Assembly: GCF_033568475.1 (NCBI RefSeq)
Contig: NW_027331831.1
Coordinates: 5,084,001-5,148,000 of the forward strand
DNA from: Henckelia pumila
Taxonomy: Eukaryota > Streptophyta > Magnoliopsida > Lamiales > Gesneriaceae
Length of the DNA: 64,000 nt
Reading direction: 5' to 3'
Made by a program: the position numbers and the translations under genes. Positions 59,131-64,000 of this stretch are shown piece by piece. The notes below the pieces were generated by a model. It searched no databases. It was not told the DNA's origin and was given only the letters and a program-made list of their open reading frames with translations. The stretch's first letter is position 1. Every line of letters begins with the position of its first letter.

Positions 59131-60132
59131 GGGTAAAAAGTCATTTTGGTTCTCTATCTTTACCAGTTTTATTTCTTAGTTTTCTAATCTAACTAATTAA
59201 AGGTCTGTATTGGTCATCTATCTTTACATGTTTTCTTTTTTAGTCCTCTAACTAATCAAAGTTCTGTTTTGGTCTTCTAACTTTTAAATTTTGGCTATTT
59301 TGGTTCGATTTTTACCGAAATGTTTAATTTTCAATAAATTTTCTGGATTTTTCAATTTGAAAGGATATCATCATATTTGGAATGCTAATTCAATTTCACA
59401 TTATTAAAATAATAATAATAATAATAAGCAAATACAAAAAATAGATGTAATAAATATGTTTATCGTATCTTTCTACCTCAATTAATAACACCAGCCCAAA
59501 TTAAGCGATCCTAAAAAACTCTAAAGAAAAAACATCATTTACACATAAACAAATATCAAATCTCACCGAAAAATTCGCAATGAAGATTGAATCATTAGAG
59601 ATTTGTATTTTAAGTATAAAAATTAGTTTTTTCATATTTCATGAGAAAAAGAGCTACAATGCTCATAATCATATATATTTTTAACCTTTCTCGTTTTTAT
59701 TCAAAAAACTAATTAAAAAAATAAATCAATCGAGTCAAATATTAATTCTTTTTTTATTTTTTGGTTGTGGAGGAAACCATTTTCTCAAACAGATAAACAA
59801 GAAAAATTCCAAAAGTTGATATAATTAAAAAAATTCTTTAGCTTTTGATTTTGTTTGTTTGTTTTTTTTTAAAAAAACTATGAACACATTTATTCTATTA
59901 ACATACCGAAATTATAAAATTAGATGACATTTCAAGTAGTATGATTATCTTTCAAATTGAAAATCATCGAATTTTATTGTCTATTCATTAATTTTCGACA
60001 AAAATGAGATATATTCCGATAAAAATAAGAACAATATAGCCAAAATTTAAAAATTAGAGGACTAATACAGAACTTTTAAGGAACTAAAAGAGAAAACAAG
60101 TAAAATTAGATGACTAAAATGACTTTTTACCT
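59131..60132. mobile_element. TIR/foldback element 3 (about 1.0 kb)
   Basis: The left end GGGTAAAAAGTCATTTTGGT, with TCTGTATTGGTCATCTA and TTTTAAATTTTGGCTAT further in, is matched inverted by the right end, which finishes ATGACTTTTTACC. The arms run for roughly 200 bp. The TTTTGGT-CCTCTA style resembles element 54584-55802, suggesting one superfamily (possibly MULE-like). No coding capacity. Confidence 0.7.
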
Positions 60133-61673
60133 ATTAAAAGTTTATGCCGTATAATTATTTCCAAATCTACTATTTTTTTAGTTAAAACAGCGTTTGTAAT
60201 TTTTTTTCCCTTTATATAAATTCTTATATATGTCTCGTTTCTTGTTATTTAGGGCTCTTAAATTAAATTTAATAGCATCAAAAGATTATGTCAATACATT
60301 AGTGTTTGGATCGATATATTTGATCTTAAATCTCCATCTTATTTATATTTCACTAATAGAAAATTTGAATGTATTTAAAATTAGATTATTATTTGGTGAA
60401 TTTTAATTTCCCGTTATTGATATGAAATATTAAATAAACATATACGTGATGAATTTGAAGTTTATGATCTCGATTCTTTAAATAACAAAAATACATTTGA
60501 ATATATATATATTTGATATTCTTGTGTTTAAAAATTTATCGATCTAAATACAACCTAATAGGAAAATAATTATTTATTGAAATATATCCCCACATGGGTT
60601 GGATTGACCGATTGAGAGTCTTTTATATAGGCAAGAACAACCTTACATATCTCTTGAGTTAGTTTTTAGGGTGAGTTAAGTGATCAAGTCCAGGTAACAA
60701 TTTCTCAATTTTTAGTGTGAAAACTTGTTTTGCTGTTAATTCTTAATTGATTGTTACCGAATTAATTATATATATTAATTCACAACGCAATTTTTTTCGT
60801 GTTTTATTCATTTTTACCTAAATTAACAACTCCTGCTGATTCATTTAAATATTCACGTGCGTGCATGGAAAAGTATATAGTAAGAAAACATAAAAACAAA
60901 TATAATAAATAAATAAATTATTGTAAAACTAATTATTCTTTTTAATATAATCATTTGTGTTTATTAAAAAATATTATCATAAACTAATTAGAAATATATA
61001 TTCCTAATAAAAAATAAAATTTTAAAAAAAATAAATCTATTTTAAAGAAGCAGAAGCATTTTTTTGAAAAAGAAAAAAAAGAGAGAGAGAGAGAGAGAAG
61101 CAGAAGAAATAAAAGAAGGCGAGAAGGGTGTGGAGCGAGGAGGGCCTGGCGTGTGTGGCAGGGAAATATATTTAATGCTCATGTACTTCAAGAAAAGTCT
61201 ATACAGCAACTTTCATTTATTACACAACCTTCTCTACTTCCACTTCCTTCTATATTAAAATATTATTTTTCAAAAGAAAAAAAGATCTCTAATTTTACCC
61301 TATATATTATGTTTTAACAAGATAAAATAATATTACATTATTAAATATAAAAAAGTTAACTATATAATTGAGATCGATATTTTTTTTTTTCATTTTACTT
61401 GATGTTGGGAGTTGTATGCATGAAAAATATTAATGTTTGATCAAGTTCTTGAATAGTCATGAACCCAAAATTTGGAAAGGAAAAAAAAAGTTATTAATAA
61501 TAAAAATAAAAATCTCGAACACAAATTCAAAATGCTATTAAATTTATGATTGCATAAAAATAAAAGAAGTCGCATATATTGTTCAAACTTCAACCCATAT
61601 TATTTAATTTACATTAAAATTTGTAGCAAAAATTGACAGAGCAGAGAGTAAGCTAGAAACATTACATTACATG
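60133..61673. other. Intergenic DNA downstream of the AP2/ERF gene
   Basis: A/T-rich. An (AG)n run lies at 61080-61099. A stretch at 60590-60720 resembles an LTR remnant but has no ends. No gene. Confidence 0.4.
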
Positions 61674-62417
61674 TCAATTATAATTCCACAGCAAGGCTTC
61701 GAAACAGCTTGAACTTCCGGCGCACCCATCATCCAGACCTCCGCCGCCATGCCACGGCGGAGGAGGCTCCAGCCACCCTTCCTCCGCCGACGTATCATCC
61801 ATGTACACGAACTCGTTTCTAATCAGTTGCGTGGATTCGGGACACGGTCCCAGATCAGGCAACTCCACGAATATTTCACTCAATTCTTCCGCCGTAGAAA
61901 CCAGGGACGACGACTGCGAAGAACAAGAGGAGGAATTAGAAATGCGCGCCGGAGATGCCTTCAAGTCGAACTTCTCCATCGCCGCCGCCTTCAGGGCGGC
62001 GGCCTGGACGTCTCTGGGGCTGAGAGACGCCGGCCGAGGAAGCAAGCCCACCAGTTCCGGGAAATTCAGAGTAGCCGAACTTCCCTTGATGCTCAGCGCC
62101 GCCACGTCGTGCGCACGCGCCGCCATCTCGGCGGTGTTGAAGGTCCCCAGCCATATCCGCGACTTCTTGCGCGGCTCCCGGATTTCCGACACCCATTTGC
62201 CCCAGTTCCGCCTCCGCACCCCCCGGAAGACGGGATGCTTATTGGTGGTGGGTTCACGGATTCTCTTGTTCTTCGTGGAAGCGGCCGCCGCCGGCTGCCC
62301 CTCCGTCTTGTTCGCGGCGGAGGAATGGGACTGGAGTGGAGTGGAAGCAGGGGAAGATGGCGGGGAGGATATAGAGCTGGCTTCTGACTGATCTGAGTTC
62401 AGATTTTCAGCACTCAT
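61674..62417 (-). CDS. AP2/ERF transcription factor, DREB subfamily (A-4/TINY-like), intronless
   Basis: A nuclear DNA-binding factor expected to bind DRE/CRT-type elements; 247 residues. A Ser/Pro-rich N-terminus and a basic stretch (KNKRIREP, about 49-56) precede the AP2 domain at about 64-121, with [20 protein letters not shown] and [20 protein letters not shown]. Val76 and Glu81 correspond to AP2 positions 14 and 19, the residues that mark DREB rather than ERF specificity. The Ser-Ile-Lys-Gly-Ser continuation ([14 protein letters not shown]) fits the A-4 group. An Ala-rich helix, a Ser-rich linker and an acidic C-terminus ending LLWNYN (LWSY-like) follow. The start is the first ATG; the leader is short and A/T-rich. 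GC-rich coding DNA stands out from its surroundings. No lesion seen. Confidence 0.93.
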   Translation of the reverse strand: MSAENLNSDQSEASSISSPPSSPASTPLQSHSSAANKTEGQPAAAASTKNKRIREPTTNKHPVFRGVRRRNWGKWVSEIREPRKKSRIWLGTFNTAEMAARAHDVAALSIKGSSATLNFPELVGLLPRPASLSPRDVQAAALKAAAMEKFDLKASPARISNSSSCSSQSSSLVSTAEELSEIFVELPDLGPCPESTQLIRNEFVYMDDTSAEEGWLEPPPPWHGGGGLDDGCAGSSSCFEALLWNYN

Positions 62418-63606
62418 TTCTTGAAGTCAGCAGCTATATATTATAGGGTTTGATATTTAGTGATTCAAGAATGTGTGTATTTTTGTTTTCCATTTAATTT
62501 TGCATACTAAGAATAGAAAATCCAAAGAAAGAAAATGGAGTTGGGAGTTGGGTTCTTGGAAAAATGTAGGAAAATTTAGCTTAGAAATGGAAGGGAATAT
62601 ATAGCATGCAGTACTTGAAGTGTAGCCACAATTTATTTACCTTTATCATTGATCAATGCCACCCATTTTTCATCAATCACCATGATGATGATGATGATGT
62701 GTGTCTCTCATATAAGAAACATGTAAGATTAGTTTCAAATTATCTTCTAAAATACTTTGGGTCCATATATACACAGGCCGAGAAGTATCTGTTTGGTTGG
62801 GATGCAATCGAGTTGAGTCGAATTTTTGAATGTTTGGGTTTCATTTGGTTATAAACGAGCCGTGTTCGAGCTTTATTTAACAAATTTATTGATACCTATA
62901 TTGAATTCAGTAAAAAAACTAAATTTTATATTTAGAGAAAAATATTATATTCTTATTAAAATTTGTAATTTTTATTCTAATAAATAAATAAATCGATTTT
63001 TATTTATTTATCTTGAGTAAAAGTGTAAAATCTATAGATCAAATATTAAAGTATTGTTTCTTATTTCATTTAAGAGCATGTTCACAAGCTAATAAATTGA
63101 ATATTGTAAAGTTTCAACTTGATTTGTTTTTCTTAAAATGTCATATTAAACGTGTTTTTATCGAATCGAACTTTGAATAACTTACGAATAATATGGTGCA
63201 CCCATATTTTAAATACAACTTCAAATCTCTCCTTCCAAATTCGAAGCTGAAACTTTAATTAATTCGAGTTGGGAATTTGATAAAAAGGGTCCCCGGTATA
63301 CAAATTACAACACACGCCAGTCCATGTTTAATTCACTTTTGATTGGATGCATGTACTTTCACACCTATTTTTAACAATTCACACTAGATATTTGTAGCTT
63401 CCATGTTCTAAAGATGACCAGCTATCAAAGTCCTCCAATTTCAAAATTTTACTATTATTTTCGATTTATTTTATTTATTTCAAAAACATATACATATATT
63501 ACAGACTTGTGTACGATGAGTTGATAAATTATTTTGTATCCGAAAATATAACAATTTTTAACTTTTAAAGATTCAATCCTTTTTCGCATGCTAAGTTTAG
63601 AGTTCA
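62418..63606. other. Upstream region of the AP2/ERF gene
   Basis: Promoter side of the DREB gene, with CTATAATATATAG (minus) at about 62432-62445 and TATATAT near 62598 as TATA candidates. A (GAT)n run lies at about 62681-62699. No gene. Confidence 0.4.
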
Positions 63607-63862
63607 AGATGAGAGATCTTATATCTAAGGAGGTGTCCAAATTAGGTTAGCACTTGGGAAGTGTATGGTTAGGTTTTTGATTCCCTTACAAAAACTTTCT
63701 TGGATTAGTATGTTACAGAGATTAATGTCCAGTGCGATTTAGTTAACTAGTATGGTTTGATGTGTATTGTGTTATTGGCCAGTATGCATCGAAATATAAT
63801 GGTTGCGAGTTGTCATGTTAAAAAAAAAAAGAAAAAAAAAAAGAAAAAGAAGAGAGACCTTA
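63607..63862 (+). mobile_element. Second Au-like SINE with imperfect target duplication
   Basis: The head AGGAGGTGTCCAAATTAGG, an A-box-like GGTTAGCACTTGG and a B-box-like TTTTTGATTCCC fit a tRNA-derived pol III promoter. The 3' part shares GGTTGCGAGTT with the 5.7-kb copy and ends in an A-rich tail (about 63818-63847). An imperfect 15-bp duplication lies at 63607-63621 and 63848-63862 (AGATGAGAGATCTTA and AGAAGAGAGACCTTA). Confidence 0.6.
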
Positions 63863-63875
63863 CGGTCGTAAACTT

Positions 63876-64000
63876 CACTACAAAAATCTAGCGATTGAAA
63901 AATCGTCTCTAATCCATCATAATTCAAGATTTTTTATGGATTAAAGTTCGCAGTTAATCTTTTGTGATTCGGGGATCGCAAGCATAAATTCTGAGATTTA
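63876..64000 (+). mobile_element. Left end of a probable CACTA (En/Spm-type) element
   Basis: CACTACAAAAATCTAGCGAT is the canonical CACTA terminus. It is followed by GCGATT/AATCGT subterminal motifs and GATTAAAGTTCGCAG. The rest, and the partner terminus, lie beyond the window. Confidence 0.55.

Noticed and set aside
60590-60720. Possible LTR remnant with CTTGAGTTAGTTTTTAGGGTGAGTT
   Set aside because: It is like the R/U5 of some plant LTRs, but no TG...CA ends, primer site or partner could be found.
61749-62391. Long plus-strand open frames (212 and 196 codons) opposite the AP2/ERF gene
   Set aside because: Shadows of the GC-rich DREB coding sequence; the minus strand carries an unmistakable AP2 domain.
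1-64000. CRISPR arrays, bacterial operons, tRNA or rRNA genes
   Set aside because: I searched by eye for spaced direct repeats and cloverleaf-like blocks. Only tandem repeats, palindromic transposons and SINE promoter boxes were found, all consistent with plant nuclear DNA.

Overview
This window is nuclear DNA from a flowering plant, almost certainly a eudicot. The evidence is GT-AG introns, AT-rich intergenic DNA, a plant-only gene set (CYP714-type P450, TRICHOME BIREFRINGENCE-LIKE, DUF1677, DREB-type AP2/ERF) and plant-type transposons (Tekay and Tat Ty3/gypsy elements, an L1-type LINE, tRNA-derived SINEs, hAT MITEs, foldback elements). An asterid/Lamiales origin is only a guess.

Layout. 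1-2.1 kb: the 3' end of a Tat-lineage Ty3/gypsy element (antisense ORF, 110-bp tandem repeats, polypurine tract, 526-bp LTR) abutting the 3' tail of a LINE. 2.1-6.7 kb: AT-rich intergenic DNA with a SINE that is split by a hAT MITE. 6.8-8.3 kb: a Myb/SANT-like two-exon gene that looks frameshifted. 9.9-13.7 kb: a five-exon CYP714-type P450 (+). 14.3-16.2 kb: a five-exon TBL/PC-esterase gene (-), convergent with the P450. 18.2-40.2 kb: two complete Tekay-type Ty3/gypsy chromovirus elements in the same (-) orientation, each with a perfect 5-bp target duplication. 42.4 kb: DUF1677 gene (+). 43.2-46.1 kb: a multi-exon peptidyl-tRNA hydrolase 2 gene (-), divergent from the SmB spliceosomal gene at 46.4-47.3 kb (+). 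50.5-51.8 kb: a solo LTR with its target duplication. 54.6-60.1 kb: three large foldback/TIR elements. 61.7-62.4 kb: an intronless DREB-type AP2/ERF gene (-). 63.6-64 kb: a second SINE and one end of a probable CACTA element.

Main observation. The two Tekay elements are close relatives. The first (18183-28708) carries a 203-bp GT...AG segment between the gag zinc knuckle and the protease. The second (30110-40174) lacks it exactly at the GT/AG boundaries. Unspliced RNA would stop four codons into the segment, whereas spliced RNA would read through into pol, so splicing could set the Gag to Gag-Pol ratio. Element 1 also has two nonsense codons in gag. Element 2 has one uninterrupted 1475-codon gag-pol frame and nearly identical LTRs, so it is the best candidate for a recently active copy.

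The host genes are ordinary and mostly unrelated in function: hormone/terpenoid-type hydroxylation (P450), wall polysaccharide O-acetylation (TBL), peptidyl-tRNA recycling (PTH2), pre-mRNA splicing (SmB) and stress/development transcription (DREB). PTH2 and SmB share a compact divergent promoter containing site II and telo-box motifs.
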